From positions 496,001 through 560,000 of the forward strand of contig CAVWFB010000016.1 in NCBI GenBank assembly GCA_963754265.1: a stretch of DNA of 64,000 bases, written 5' to 3'. Origin of the DNA: AC-32 sp963754265. Lineage in GTDB: Bacteria; Actinomycetota; Thermoleophilia; Gaiellales; Gaiellaceae. The notes under the pieces were generated by a model. That model saw only the letters and a list, made by a program, of their open reading frames with translations, had not been told where the DNA came from and searched no databases. Below are positions 52,440 to 61,468 of this stretch, in pieces. The stretch's first letter is position 1. Each line of letters begins with the position of its first letter. Both the position numbers and the translations under genes were made by a program.

Positions 52440-54840
52440 TCAGCCGCCGGGCTGCGTCACGCCGTTGACCTTCAGCGTGTAGCGCGCGTACTGGTTGATC
52501 GACTCCGTCGGCTCGTCGTACATGACGAGCGCGGCGACGACGTCGGCCTTCTGGCCGATCAGCTTCTTGATCTGCTTCTCGTCCAGGGAGCCCTGGAAGT
52601 TCCGCGAGATCGGGATCGACGTAGCGAAGGCGTCGGTGTTGTTGCCCGACGTCTGGTACGCGACCAGCTGCACCGTGTAGCCGTTGACCGAGATCGGCTT
52701 GATCTGGGTGAACGTCTGCCAGCCGTCGAGCGACGTGCCGTCGGAGACGGTGTTGCCGCCGACGACGACGTTGTCGACCCACACGCCGGTGCCGCGCGTG
52801 TTCGCGTCCGTGATGTACCGGAACGCGAGCAGCACGTTCTGGCCGGCGTACTGGCTCAGGTCGAACGACTCGCTCTTCCAACCGCCGCTGTCACCGTTGA
52901 AGCCCGGGCAGTTGCTCGTGAGCTTGACGTCCGCACCCGGATCGAGATCGCAGGTCGTGTCCGCGTTGGACAAGCTGTGGTACGTCTTGCCGTTGTCGGT
53001 CGAGACCTGCACGAAGAACGAGTCGAAGCCGGGCTCCGTGTCGTACTTCGTGTCGAACGTCAGCGTCGGGTTCGCGGCCGGAACCGCGACCGAGTGCACG
53101 ATCGCCGCGTCCTTGTTGTCGGCGTCCGGTGCGGCGAGCGCGGAGTCCGTGCCGTGATCCGGAGCGGCCGTCGTGACCGTCCACTCGACCGGCACCGGCT
53201 CGAGCAACTTGGCACCGCCGAAGGTGATCGAGCTGATGTCCTTCGCGTTCAGGTAGTTGCCCGCACCGTCGCGGAGCCGGACGTAGTCCGAGCCGTTCGG
53301 CGGGGCCCCCGGTGAGTCATAGGAATCGGGGTTGTCCCAGTTGATGGCTGCGTCGAGCGCGGCGATCTGGTACCGCGACTTCGGCACCTGCAGCAGCGGC
53401 ATCTTGGCGCCTCGGTCGAGCACGCCGTCGAGCGCCATCGCCACCGCCCAGCGGTGCACGACCGTCTGGGTGGTCGCCCGTCCGCCGAGCACCTGCTGGA
53501 GCCCGGCGAAGCCTTCGGCCGGGTTCCGGTGAAGCGCCGACATGAAGGCTCGCCCGTACTGGCTCGAGAGGTACTCCATCATCGAGAACGCGGCTCCGTA
53601 GTCGCAGAGGATCTCACCGTCCCCCTGGTCACCCCAGAGCGTTAACGAGTTCTCCGCGCCGCCTCCGCTCGGGATCGGGTTCGCGTCCGTCTGCGTGATC
53701 AGGTTGCCCATGAAGCACTGCAGGTGGCTGTCGAAGCCGATCTGCGAGACGGGCCGCGTACCGAAGTCGTAGCCCGTGACGTCGATGGCGAAGTCCGACA
53801 GGCCCTCGTTGACCCAGTTGACCTCCTCCGGATCCTGGTAGTACTGGAGCAGGTGCTGGTACTCGTGGGCGAAGACGCCCTCGTAGAGGAACGGGCGCGC
53901 CGGAGCGCTGGTGCACGTGTTCCCCGGAACCGGCTCGTGCGGCGGGTTGGCACCCGTCCGGTGGAGCCAGTCGAAGGCGTCGATCGTCATCACGTTGCGG
54001 TCGAAGAGCTCGTTCAGCCCCGACGAGAAGAAGCCGGCGATGTACGAGTTGGCCTGCGTGTTGTTCAGGTCGCGGAAGTTCGAGTCGCGGACGTTGTCCA
54101 CGAGCACAACCGTCTTCTCGCCCGCGCCGGAGGAGTCGGAGGGAACCTGACCCGGATCGAGCGGCAGTGAGCGGCGTCTGGTTCGTGCCGTCCCGGTCGG
54201 GAGCGACGCTGAACTCGACGGATTCCTTGGGCAGGATGTTGTTGTCGAACTGTCCGATCAGGTAATTGACCTGGTCGTCCCCGATCACCGTGCGCGGCCC
54301 GTTGCGGCAGTCGCCGGCCTGGAAGTCCGTGCCGATGGAGGTGAAGCCGTTGAAGGGCCGCGTGACGGGAGTCGCCACCCAGACCTCGCTGTGCGCTCCC
54401 ACCCCGCGCAGGGTGAACTGCTTGCGGTAGAACCCGGCGCTGTCATCGAGCGCGAGCCAGGTCCGCGTCGTACCGACTGCCGGTGTCGCCGCGTGGAACG
54501 AGCGGCTGGACAGCTTCCGGCCGTGCTTCTTCAGCAGCTTCTGCAATCGAGCCTGCTTCGCCCGCAGCGCCACTGCGCGGCGGACGGCCAGCTTCATCGA
54601 CATCTCCTTGTTGGCGCCGACCTGCACAGGGACGCGCGAGTTGCGGCCCAGGTACCTGCTGACGTCGACGATGCCGTTGCGGCTGTTCAGGCCCAAGCCC
54701 TTTGCGGGATGGGCCGCTTGATGCGCGGCGCCCGCTCCGCCCACGGCGATGCCGACCGCGGCGAAGAGCGCGAGCACAGACGCAACGACGAGCGCGCGCG
54801 TGGTCAACCCACGAGCGTCACCCCTTGCTCTTGAGCTCAT
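52440..54840 (-). pseudogene. Immune inhibitor A-like M6 metallopeptidase, secreted, frameshifted once
   Basis: About 800 residues in two frames. Signal peptide after ATG 54840 (ALVVASVLALFAAVGIAVGG). A propeptide-like part, then the zinc motif HEYQHLLQYYQDPEEVNWVNEG (first ten residues are the HExxH block). C-terminal beta-sandwich/MAM-like part (TYHSLSNADT, GVWVDNVVVGG). The frame shifts near 54168: reading TPLTAA becomes LPLDPGQVPSDSSGAG if one base is removed. Without repair the protein ends without its catalytic site. A sequencing error is as likely as a mutation. SD GGGGAG before the ATG. Confidence 0.85.
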
Positions 54841-54938
54841 AACGTGATCTCCCCTTCGTCGTGCAATAGAGGGACGGCGGCGCGAGACCCGCACCAGCCA
54901 CACAGGGTTTCGCCCGACCCCCGTCCCGGACGTCGGGG

Positions 54939-54967
54939 ATCATCGTGAATATTCGAACGGCTGTCAA
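54939..54967 (-). promoter_or_regulatory. Sigma-70-type promoter of the M6 peptidase gene
   Basis: -35 TTGACA (54962-54967), 17-bp spacer, -10 GATGAT (54939-54944) on the minus strand, giving a 5' leader of roughly 90 nt before ATG 54840. The leader has no other recognised element. Confidence 0.65.
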
Positions 54968-54968
54968 A

Positions 54969-54999
54969 TTGCAGCGAAACGCCGCTCTTTGCAGCGAAA
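54969..54999. repeat. Tandem 11-bp direct repeat upstream of the peptidase -35 box
   Basis: TTGCAGCGAAA at 54969-54979 and again at 54989-54999, start-to-start 20 bp (two helical turns), directly upstream of the -35. Looks like a pair of activator sites on one face of the DNA. It overlaps only the spacer after the MFS gene. Confidence 0.55.
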
Positions 55000-55004
55000 A
55001 ACGC

Positions 55005-56453
55005 CTAGGCAGCCTCGCTCGCCGGCTCGGACTCGGCTCCGTGTGCCTGGGCGGCAGCATCCACGCGCAGGAACGCGGCGCCGACGGCCGCGGCCCCGGC
55101 CGCGAACAGCGCGCCCACGAGGAAGGCCAGGTGATAACCGCCGTTGAGCGCTGCCAGCGCCCCCTCGCCCGAGCTCTCGAGGCTGCTGGTGCGCGACGCC
55201 GCGAGGCTGGCCAGGATCGCGAGACCGAGCGCGCCGCCCATCATGAACGCGGTGTTCACGACGCCGGAGGCCAGCCCGGACTCGCTCGGCTCGACGTCGC
55301 TCATCGCGGCAAGCAGCACCGGGTTGAAGGCCATCCCGGCGCCGCACCCGAGCAGGATCATGGCCGGGAGCACGTCGACGAGGAAGTTCCCGTCCACGGG
55401 AGCCCGCGCGAAGAGCAGCAGGCCGACGGCGGCGAGCAGCAACCCTGTCGCGAGCGGCACCTTGATCCCGAAGCGCATCACGAGCTTGGCCGAGAGGCCG
55501 ATCGAGAACGCGCCCATGATCAGGTTCGCCGGCAGGAAGGCGAGACCCACCTGCAGCGGGCTGTAGCCGAGCACGAGCTGGAGGTAGAGAGCCGAGAGGA
55601 AGAACCACGCGAACATGGCCGCGGCCCAGAGCACGCCGACTACGTTCGCGGTCGCGACGTTGCGGAGCTTGAGGATCGCGAGCGGCATCAAGGGCGCGCT
55701 GACCCGCGACTCGAGCACGAGGAAGGACGTCAACAGCACCGCCGAGCTGACCAGGAGACCGAGCGTCTGGACCGACGTCCAGCCCTTGTCGTTCCCGTTG
55801 ACGATCGCGTACACGGCCAGTATCAGGGCCGACGTCACCAGGACGGCGCCGGCGACGTCGAGCCGCCCGCTCGTGGCCTGGCCGCGGTCGGCAGGCAGCA
55901 GCCTCAGGCAGAGCGCGTACACGGCGATTCCGATCGGGACGTTGACGAGGAAGATCCAGTGCCAGCTGAGCAGGTCGGTGAGCACGCCGCCGAGGAGCAC
56001 GCCGATGCTGCCGCCTCCGGCCATGACGAATCCGAAGACCCCCATCGCCTTGGCGCGGTCGGCCGGCTCCGTGAACAGGTTCATGATCAGCGAGAGCGCG
56101 ACCGCCGAGACGACTGCCCCGCCGAGACCCTGAACCGCCCTGGCCGTCACGAGCAGGCCCTGCGTGGTCGAGAGCCCACAGGCGATCGACGCCAACGTGA
56201 AGAGCGAGATCCCGATCAGGAACATCCGCCGGTGGCCGAAGAGGTCGCCGAGCCGACCGCCGAGCAGGAGGAAACCGCCAAAGGTGAGCAGGTAGGCGTT
56301 CACGACCCAGGCGAGCGACGTCTCCGTGAACCCGAGGTCCGCCCGGATCGAGGGCAGCGCGACGTTCACGATCGTGGTGTCCAGCACGATCATCAGGTCG
56401 CCAAGGCAGAGGACGATCAGCGCGAGCCAACGGGTGCGGCGGTCCATGGTCAT
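55005..56453 (-). CDS. MFS drug exporter, DHA2 (EmrB/QacA) family
   Basis: 482 residues with about 14 membrane spans. Motifs: LDTTIVNVALPSIRADL in TM1, GGRLGDLFGHRRMFLIG (motif A), and VQGLGGAVVSAVALSLI (TM4 region). Proton-driven efflux of drugs or lipids. The C-terminus is cytoplasmic and acidic (HGAESEPASEAA). It starts 51 bp after a long hairpin. Confidence 0.93.
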   Translation of the reverse strand: MTMDRRTRWLALIVLCLGDLMIVLDTTIVNVALPSIRADLGFTETSLAWVVNAYLLTFGGFLLLGGRLGDLFGHRRMFLIGISLFTLASIACGLSTTQGLLVTARAVQGLGGAVVSAVALSLIMNLFTEPADRAKAMGVFGFVMAGGGSIGVLLGGVLTDLLSWHWIFLVNVPIGIAVYALCLRLLPADRGQATSGRLDVAGAVLVTSALILAVYAIVNGNDKGWTSVQTLGLLVSSAVLLTSFLVLESRVSAPLMPLAILKLRNVATANVVGVLWAAAMFAWFFLSALYLQLVLGYSPLQVGLAFLPANLIMGAFSIGLSAKLVMRFGIKVPLATGLLLAAVGLLLFARAPVDGNFLVDVLPAMILLGCGAGMAFNPVLLAAMSDVEPSESGLASGVVNTAFMMGGALGLAILASLAASRTSSLESSGEGALAALNGGYHLAFLVGALFAAGAAAVGAAFLRVDAAAQAHGAESEPASEAA

Positions 56454-56504
56454 CGGTCTTCTGCTCTCCCTTCGGTCAGATTAGTCATACGACCACCCCT
56501 CACC

Positions 56505-56539
56505 CCAAAACTCATCGGTGGGGCTCCGATGAGTTTTGG
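56505..56539. other. 14-bp perfect inverted repeat upstream of the MFS gene
   Basis: CCAAAACTCATCGG (56505-56518) and CCGATGAGTTTTGG (56526-56539), loop 7 nt, between the MFS gene and the divergent STAS-like gene. Could be an operator, a terminator for transcription from the sigma-factor gene, or a repeated element. No regulator gene adjoins the MFS gene apart from the sigma factor. Confidence 0.6.
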
Positions 56540-56562
56540 CGCCCACGCGCGTCTTTGACTAG

Positions 56563-56835
56563 ATGAGGGCGCATCGGTGCAGCTCACTCGTGTGCGACGT
56601 TCACGCGCTGGCTCCCGACGCAGCCGCGATCGACGCGCTGGCGCGACTTCAGCTCGCCGCTCGGCGTGTCGGGTTGGAAGTGCGCCTCTGCCATGCATCG
56701 AAGGAGCTGTGCGGCTTGCTGGAGCTCGTCGGCCTGAGCGACGTGCTACGAGTCGAGTCGGGTTGGCAGCCCGAAGAGCGGGAAGATGGTCTCGGTGCCG
56801 AGGAAGAACGTGAGCTCGACGACACGTCCGTCTGA
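56563..56835 (+). CDS. STAS-like domain protein
   Basis: 90 residues. DALARLQLAARRVGLEVRL and LCGLLELVGLSDVLRVE give the helix-strand pattern of STAS (anti-sigma-antagonist-like) domains, with an acidic tail. The usual phospho-Ser position is not evident. The last 90 bp overlap, antisense, the 3' end of the sigma-factor gene. Confidence 0.6.
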   Translation: MRAHRCSSLVCDVHALAPDAAAIDALARLQLAARRVGLEVRLCHASKELCGLLELVGLSDVLRVESGWQPEEREDGLGAEEERELDDTSV

Positions 56836-57714
56836 AATCTCGAGCACCTGCAGCGCCCAGGGCTCGTAGCCCTCGCCGGTCTCGCTCGGCTTGTACTGAC
56901 CGAATGCGGGCGAGCCGTTCGCCGAGACGGTCGGGATGACGCGGGAGCCCCGGCAGGCGGCGCCGGGACCGACCCACCAGCTGAGGATGTCGTCCCGCCC
57001 GCTCAACCAGAGGTCGTACGGCGGCATGGACTGCGTCGCGTCCTCGTGGATGAGCGCGGTGAGCGCCTCCATGTCGTAGTGCTCGAACGCCTCGACGTAG
57101 CGCGCGAGCAGCTCGCGGTCCGGCTCGTCGAGCTCTGCCACAGCGTCGGTCGCGCTGACGTCGGTCTGCTCCAGCGTCGCCCGGGCTCGCTGAAGCGCGC
57201 TGTTGACCGAGGCGACGCTCGTCTCGAGGAGCTCCGCGACCTCGGCGGCCTTCCAGCGGAGCACCTCGCAGAGGATCAGGACTGCGCGCTGCCGCGGCGG
57301 GAGATGCTGGAGCGCTGCCACGAACGCGAGGCGAATCGTCTCGCGCGACTCGGCCATTTCGGCGGGGTCGGTCGGGAGGGGCTCGATCCAGGTCACCTCC
57401 GGGAGCGTGTTCAGGTTCGCCGCCACCGGCTCTTGTGCCGGCCCGAGATCCATCGGGCGCGCCCGTCGCTCCCGTCCGTTGAGCATGTCGAGACAGACAT
57501 TCGTCGCAATGCGGTAGAGCCAGGAGCGCAGGGCGGCGCGGCCCTCGAAGCGGTCGAGGTTCTTCCACGCGCGCAGGAGCGTCTCCTGGACCGCGTCCTC
57601 CGCCTCGAACGGCGAGCCGAGCATCCGGTAGCAGTACGCGGTCAGCTCGCGACGGTGCTGCTCCAGCTGGCCGAACTCGGGCGCAACGGTGGCCGACCCT
57701 TCCACGCCCGCCAT
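56746..57714 (-). CDS. ECF-type RNA polymerase sigma factor with C-terminal SnoaL-like domain
   Basis: 322 residues. Region 2: YCYRMLGSPFEAEDAVQETL and FEGRAALRSWLYRIATNVC; region 4: LPPRQRAVLILCEVLRWKA with AEVAELLETSVASVNSALQR as the helix-turn-helix. Residues about 205-322 form an NTF2/SnoaL-like domain, as in SigG/SigJ-type (ECF41/ECF56-like) sigma factors where it tunes activity without a classical anti-sigma. Start ATG 57714. May control the neighbouring MFS or SDR-ALDH genes. Confidence 0.9.
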   Translation of the reverse strand: MAGVEGSATVAPEFGQLEQHRRELTAYCYRMLGSPFEAEDAVQETLLRAWKNLDRFEGRAALRSWLYRIATNVCLDMLNGRERRARPMDLGPAQEPVAANLNTLPEVTWIEPLPTDPAEMAESRETIRLAFVAALQHLPPRQRAVLILCEVLRWKAAEVAELLETSVASVNSALQRARATLEQTDVSATDAVAELDEPDRELLARYVEAFEHYDMEALTALIHEDATQSMPPYDLWLSGRDDILSWWVGPGAACRGSRVIPTVSANGSPAFGQYKPSETGEGYEPWALQVLEISDGRVVELTFFLGTETIFPLFGLPTRLDS

Positions 57715-57814
57715 GGTAAGCGTCCCTCGCCGCCTGCCGTCGGCCGAAGGAAAACGACGCCTTGCTCCGGCTGCAGATCGCAAGTCCGGCGGTCCATCGG
57801 CGTCCTATGTGAGT

Positions 57815-57880
57815 GCCGGGCGGTTTTCCCGAGGACTAGGCGCGCGAGCGCCTAGCGGGAGAGAGGAACAACCGCCCGGC
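57815..57880. other. Nested hairpin element of unknown type
   Basis: Outer 11-bp stem (57815-57825 with 57870-57880) encloses a perfect 8-bp hairpin CTAGGCGC-GCGA-GCGCCTAG (57836-57855), with additional CCCG/CGGG pairing between them. It stands between the SDR stop (57930) and the sigma-factor start (57714) in a 215-bp gap otherwise without features. It may be a terminator, a structured RNA or a repetitive palindrome. Confidence 0.55.
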
Positions 57881-57929
57881 CTGTCCTTTGTAGCCAACCG
57901 GACGGCGGTCGAAGCCCCTTTCGGCCGGC

Positions 57930-58700
57930 TCACTCCGGGGTCACGTAGGCGGCAGTGAGTCCGCCGTCGGCCAGGAACGTCGTTCCGGTCACGTACGAGG
58001 ACTCGTCGCTCGCCAGGAAGAGCGCGGCGTTCACGATCTCGCGCGGCTTCGCCAGCCTGCCCGTGGGCCAGTGCGTGCGCCGGCGCTCGAGCGCCGCCGG
58101 ATCGTCCCCGAAGATCGAGAGGAGGAGCGGCGTCTCCACCGGGCCCGGGCAGAGCGCATTGACCCGCACGCCGTCGCGGGCGAACTGGACGGCGAGCTCG
58201 CGGCTCATCGCCAGCACCGCCCCCTTCGAGGCCGTGTAGGAGATCTGCGACGTGGCCGCGCCGACGATCGCGACGAAGGAGGCGACGTTGATCACCGAGC
58301 CCCCTCCCCGCCTCAGCAGGTGCGGGATGCCGTGCTTGCAGCACAGGAAGACACCCTTCGCGTTGATGTCCTGCACCCGCTGCCACGCCTCGACGCTCGT
58401 CTCGAGCACGGAGGCGTCGTCGCCGGGCGAGATGCCGGCGTTGTTGTAGAGCACGTCGACGCCGCCGAAGCGCTCCGAGGTCTGGGCGTACAGGGCGGCC
58501 ACTCCCTCCTCGTCGGCGACGTCCACCTCGACCGAGAAGGCCTCGCCCGGACAGAGCGAGACCGTCTCCTCTGCCGCCTGTCGGTCCACGTCCGCGACGC
58601 ATACGCGAGCTCCCTCCTCGGTGAAGAGGATCGCCGCCTCGCGGCCCATGCCGCCGCCCGCCCCCGTGATCACCGCCACCTTGCCGTCGAGACGTCCCAT
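57930..58700 (-). CDS. Short-chain dehydrogenase/reductase
   Basis: 256 residues. Classical SDR: cofactor motif TGAGGGMGREA, VCVADVD (Asp after strand 2, favouring NAD), YNNAGIS, catalytic YTASK, and ALCPGPVETP. It starts 1 bp after the ALDH stop, so it is the third gene of the ligase-ALDH-SDR operon. Substrate unknown. Confidence 0.93.
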   Translation of the reverse strand: MGRLDGKVAVITGAGGGMGREAAILFTEEGARVCVADVDRQAAEETVSLCPGEAFSVEVDVADEEGVAALYAQTSERFGGVDVLYNNAGISPGDDASVLETSVEAWQRVQDINAKGVFLCCKHGIPHLLRRGGGSVINVASFVAIVGAATSQISYTASKGAVLAMSRELAVQFARDGVRVNALCPGPVETPLLLSIFGDDPAALERRRTHWPTGRLAKPREIVNAALFLASDESSYVTGTTFLADGGLTAAYVTPE

Positions 58701-58701
58701 C

Positions 58702-60054
58702 TCAGCTCTCCGTGGAGAAGAACACGGTCTTGACCTCCGAGTAGCCGTCGAGCGCCTGCATCCCGAGCTCGCGGCCGAGCCCCGACTGCTTGAACCCGCC
58801 GAACGGCGTCTGCACGCGCACCGAGCTGTTCGAGTTGACCGAGATGACCCCCGTCTCGAGGGCCCGAGCCACGCGGAGAGCCCGCGCGCCGTCGCGCGTC
58901 CAGATCGAGCCCGAGAGCCCGTACGGCGTGTCGTTGGCGATCCGGATCCCCTCGGCCTCGTCGGAGAACGGAATCACCGCGGCGACGGGGCCGAAGACCT
59001 CCTCGCGAGCGACGCGGTCGTCGTTGGCCGCCTGCACCAGCGTGCACGGGAACCAGTACCCGGGACCGTCGGGCGTCTCGCCGCGATAGAGCGGCTCGCC
59101 CTCGACGAAGGAGGAGACGGTCTCCCGGTGCGCGGCCGAGATCAGCGGCCCCATCTCGGTGCGCTCCTCGGCCGGGTCTCCGACCTTGACCTTGCCGGTC
59201 GCCTCGACCAGGAGCTCGAGGAAGCGGTCGTACACGGAGCGCTGCACGAGGATCCGCGAGCGGGCACAGCAGTCCTGGCCGGCGTTGTCGAAGACGGCAT
59301 ACGGAGCCGCGCGCGCCGCCCGCTCGAGGTCGGCGTCCTCGAAGATCACGTTGGCCGACTTGCCGCCCAGCTCGAGCGTCACGCGCTTGATCTGGCCGGC
59401 CGCGCCGCGCATGACCTCGCGGCCGACCTCCGTCGACCCGGTGAAGGCGATCTTGGCCACGTCGGGGTGCTCGACCAGCCGGCGCCCGACCACCGAGCCC
59501 GGCCCCACGACGACGTTGAGGACGCCCTCGGGGATGCCGGCCTCGAGCGCGAGCTCCCCCAGCCGAAGGGCCGAGAGCGGCGTGAGCTCGGCCGGCTTGA
59601 GCACGACGGTGTTCCCGCAGGCGAGCGCCGGGCCGAGCTTCCAGCTCGCGATGTTGAGCGGGAAGTTCCAGGGCACGATCAGCCCGACGACGCCGAGAGC
59701 CTCGCGAAAGGTGGCGGCGACACCGCCTGCGGCGGGGATCGTCTCGCCGAGGTGCTTGTCGACCGCGCCGGCGTAGTAGTGGAACACCTGCGCGACCATG
59801 CCGATCTCGCCGCGGGCGCCCCCGATCGGCTTGCCGACGTTCTCCGACTCGATCCGGGATAGCTCCTCGCCGTGCTCCTCGACGAGCTCGGCGAGAGCCC
59901 GCAGCAGGCGCGCCCGGTCGTGCGGCGCCAGGTCCCTCCAGGCAGGGAACGCCGCCTTCGCCCTTGCCACCGCCTCGTCGGTCTCCCCCACCCCGGCCTG
60001 GGCGAGCTCCGCGATCGGCTTCTCCGTCGCGGGATTGACGACCGTGAGCGTCAT
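58702..60054 (-). CDS. Aldehyde dehydrogenase
   Basis: 450 residues. VPWNFPLNIASWKLGPALA, FTGSTEVGREV, catalytic Glu in TLELGGKSANV, catalytic Cys in NAGQDCCARSR, and the end PFGGFKQSGLGRELGM. Oxidises an aldehyde (gamma-aminobutyraldehyde or its glutamyl form are typical for this setting). ATG 60054 overlaps the ligase stop (ATGA). Confidence 0.95.
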   Translation of the reverse strand: MTLTVVNPATEKPIAELAQAGVGETDEAVARAKAAFPAWRDLAPHDRARLLRALAELVEEHGEELSRIESENVGKPIGGARGEIGMVAQVFHYYAGAVDKHLGETIPAAGGVAATFREALGVVGLIVPWNFPLNIASWKLGPALACGNTVVLKPAELTPLSALRLGELALEAGIPEGVLNVVVGPGSVVGRRLVEHPDVAKIAFTGSTEVGREVMRGAAGQIKRVTLELGGKSANVIFEDADLERAARAAPYAVFDNAGQDCCARSRILVQRSVYDRFLELLVEATGKVKVGDPAEERTEMGPLISAAHRETVSSFVEGEPLYRGETPDGPGYWFPCTLVQAANDDRVAREEVFGPVAAVIPFSDEAEGIRIANDTPYGLSGSIWTRDGARALRVARALETGVISVNSNSSVRVQTPFGGFKQSGLGRELGMQALDGYSEVKTVFFSTES

Positions 60055-61421
60055 CCCCGCTCGAAGAGCCGCTCGCGCTCGTAGCACGTGACGACCTGGT
60101 CGAAGAGGCGCTGCTCCGTCCGCGCGTAGTTCAGGTAGTGGTCGACCACCTGGTCGCCCATCGCGGCGCGCGCCATCGTGCCCGACTCCAGCGCGGCCAC
60201 CGCCTCGACCATGGTGGAAGGGAAGCGCTCGACGTCGGACTCGTACGCGTTGCCCTCGACTGCGGGCGGCGGCTCGAGCTCGTGCTCGATCCCGTGCAGG
60301 CCCGCCGCGATCAGCGCCGCGAACGCGAGATAGGGGTTGACGTCGGCACCCGGGATGCGCGTTTCGACCCGCAGGGCCGAGCCGTGCCCCACCACGCGGA
60401 ACCCGCAGGTGCGGTTGTCGCGGCCCCAGGCCAGCGTCGTCGGCGCCCAGCTCGCGGCCATGAAGCGCTTGTACGAGTTGATCGTCGGTGCGAAGAAGAT
60501 CGCCAGCTCGCGGGCGCAGGCGACCTGCCCCGCGAGGTAGTGGCGGAAGACGTCCGACTCGCCCGCGAAGGCGCTCTCCTCGCCGTGCCAGAGACTCGAG
60601 TGGATGTGACACGAGGAGCCCACCGCGGTGTGGTACGGCTTCGCCATGAAGGTGATCGAGCAGCCGTGCTGGTGCGCGATCTCCTTGGCCCCGTTCTTGT
60701 AGACGACGTGGTCGTCGGCGGTCCGCACCGCGTCCGCGTAGCGGAAGTTGATCTCGTGCTGGCCCGGCCCCGCCTCGCCCTTCGAGTTCTCGACGACCAG
60801 ACCCGCGCCTTTCATCCCGTTCCTGATCTCGCGGATCAGCGGCTCGTCGTACGTGGTTGCAAGCACGTGGTAGTCGAGGATGTACGGGACCGAGGGGGTG
60901 AGGTCGCGGTAGTGCAGCTCGTGCGCCTCCGCGTAGCTCTCCAGGAAGAGGAAGAACTCGAGCTCGGAGGCGAGCATGGGCGAGAACCCGAGCTCCTCGG
61001 CTCTCGCGACCTGGGCGCGCAGCACCTGTCGCGGTGACGGCTCCACCGGGGAGCCGTCGTGCCAGAGCACGTCGCACAGCACGAGCGCCGTCGCCTCGAG
61101 CCACGGGATCCTGCGCAGCGAGGCGAGGTCAGGGCTGAGCGCGAAGTCGCCGTAGCCGCGCTCCCAGCCGGCGATCTCGTACCCCGGGACGGGATCCATC
61201 TCCATCTCCAGCGCCAGCAGGTAGTTGCAGCCCTCGACGGGATGCCCTGCCTCGAGCTCGCCCAGGAAGAACTCGGCGTCGACGCGCTTGCCCATCAGCC
61301 GGCCTTGCATATCGGTGAAGGCGACGACGACGGTGTCGATCGCGCCGGTCTCGACGTCCTCGCGAAGCTCCTGCTCGGAAAGCACGTCGGAATCCTCTAC
61401 GAAATCCCGGCGACTTGACAC
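60051..61421 (-). CDS. Glutamine synthetase-like gamma-glutamyl-amine ligase
   Basis: 456 residues. GS catalytic-domain motifs: ASELEFFLFLE, GEAGPGQHEINFRYADAV, GSSCHIHSSLW, SYKRFMAASWAPTTLAWG, and RIPGADVNPYLAFAALIAAG. No adenylylation-site Tyr motif. Linkage with ALDH, SDR and a permease fits PuuA-type enzymes that glutamylate an amine for catabolism, not nitrogen assimilation. GTG start. Divergent from the permease gene, 47 bp apart. Confidence 0.88.
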   Translation of the reverse strand: MSSRRDFVEDSDVLSEQELREDVETGAIDTVVVAFTDMQGRLMGKRVDAEFFLGELEAGHPVEGCNYLLALEMEMDPVPGYEIAGWERGYGDFALSPDLASLRRIPWLEATALVLCDVLWHDGSPVEPSPRQVLRAQVARAEELGFSPMLASELEFFLFLESYAEAHELHYRDLTPSVPYILDYHVLATTYDEPLIREIRNGMKGAGLVVENSKGEAGPGQHEINFRYADAVRTADDHVVYKNGAKEIAHQHGCSITFMAKPYHTAVGSSCHIHSSLWHGEESAFAGESDVFRHYLAGQVACARELAIFFAPTINSYKRFMAASWAPTTLAWGRDNRTCGFRVVGHGSALRVETRIPGADVNPYLAFAALIAAGLHGIEHELEPPPAVEGNAYESDVERFPSTMVEAVAALESGTMARAAMGDQVVDHYLNYARTEQRLFDQVVTCYERERLFERG

Positions 61422-61445
61422 CGGCTAACGCAAGGCGGGTAAATA
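61415..61445 (+). promoter_or_regulatory. Promoter of the permease gene
   Basis: -35 TTGACA (61415-61420) and -10 near TAAATA (61440-61445), spacing 18-19 bp. The -35 overlaps the start region of the divergent ligase gene, so both genes share a short control region. Confidence 0.55.
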
Positions 61446-61468
61446 GCCCATTCAACCTGGGAGGAAGG

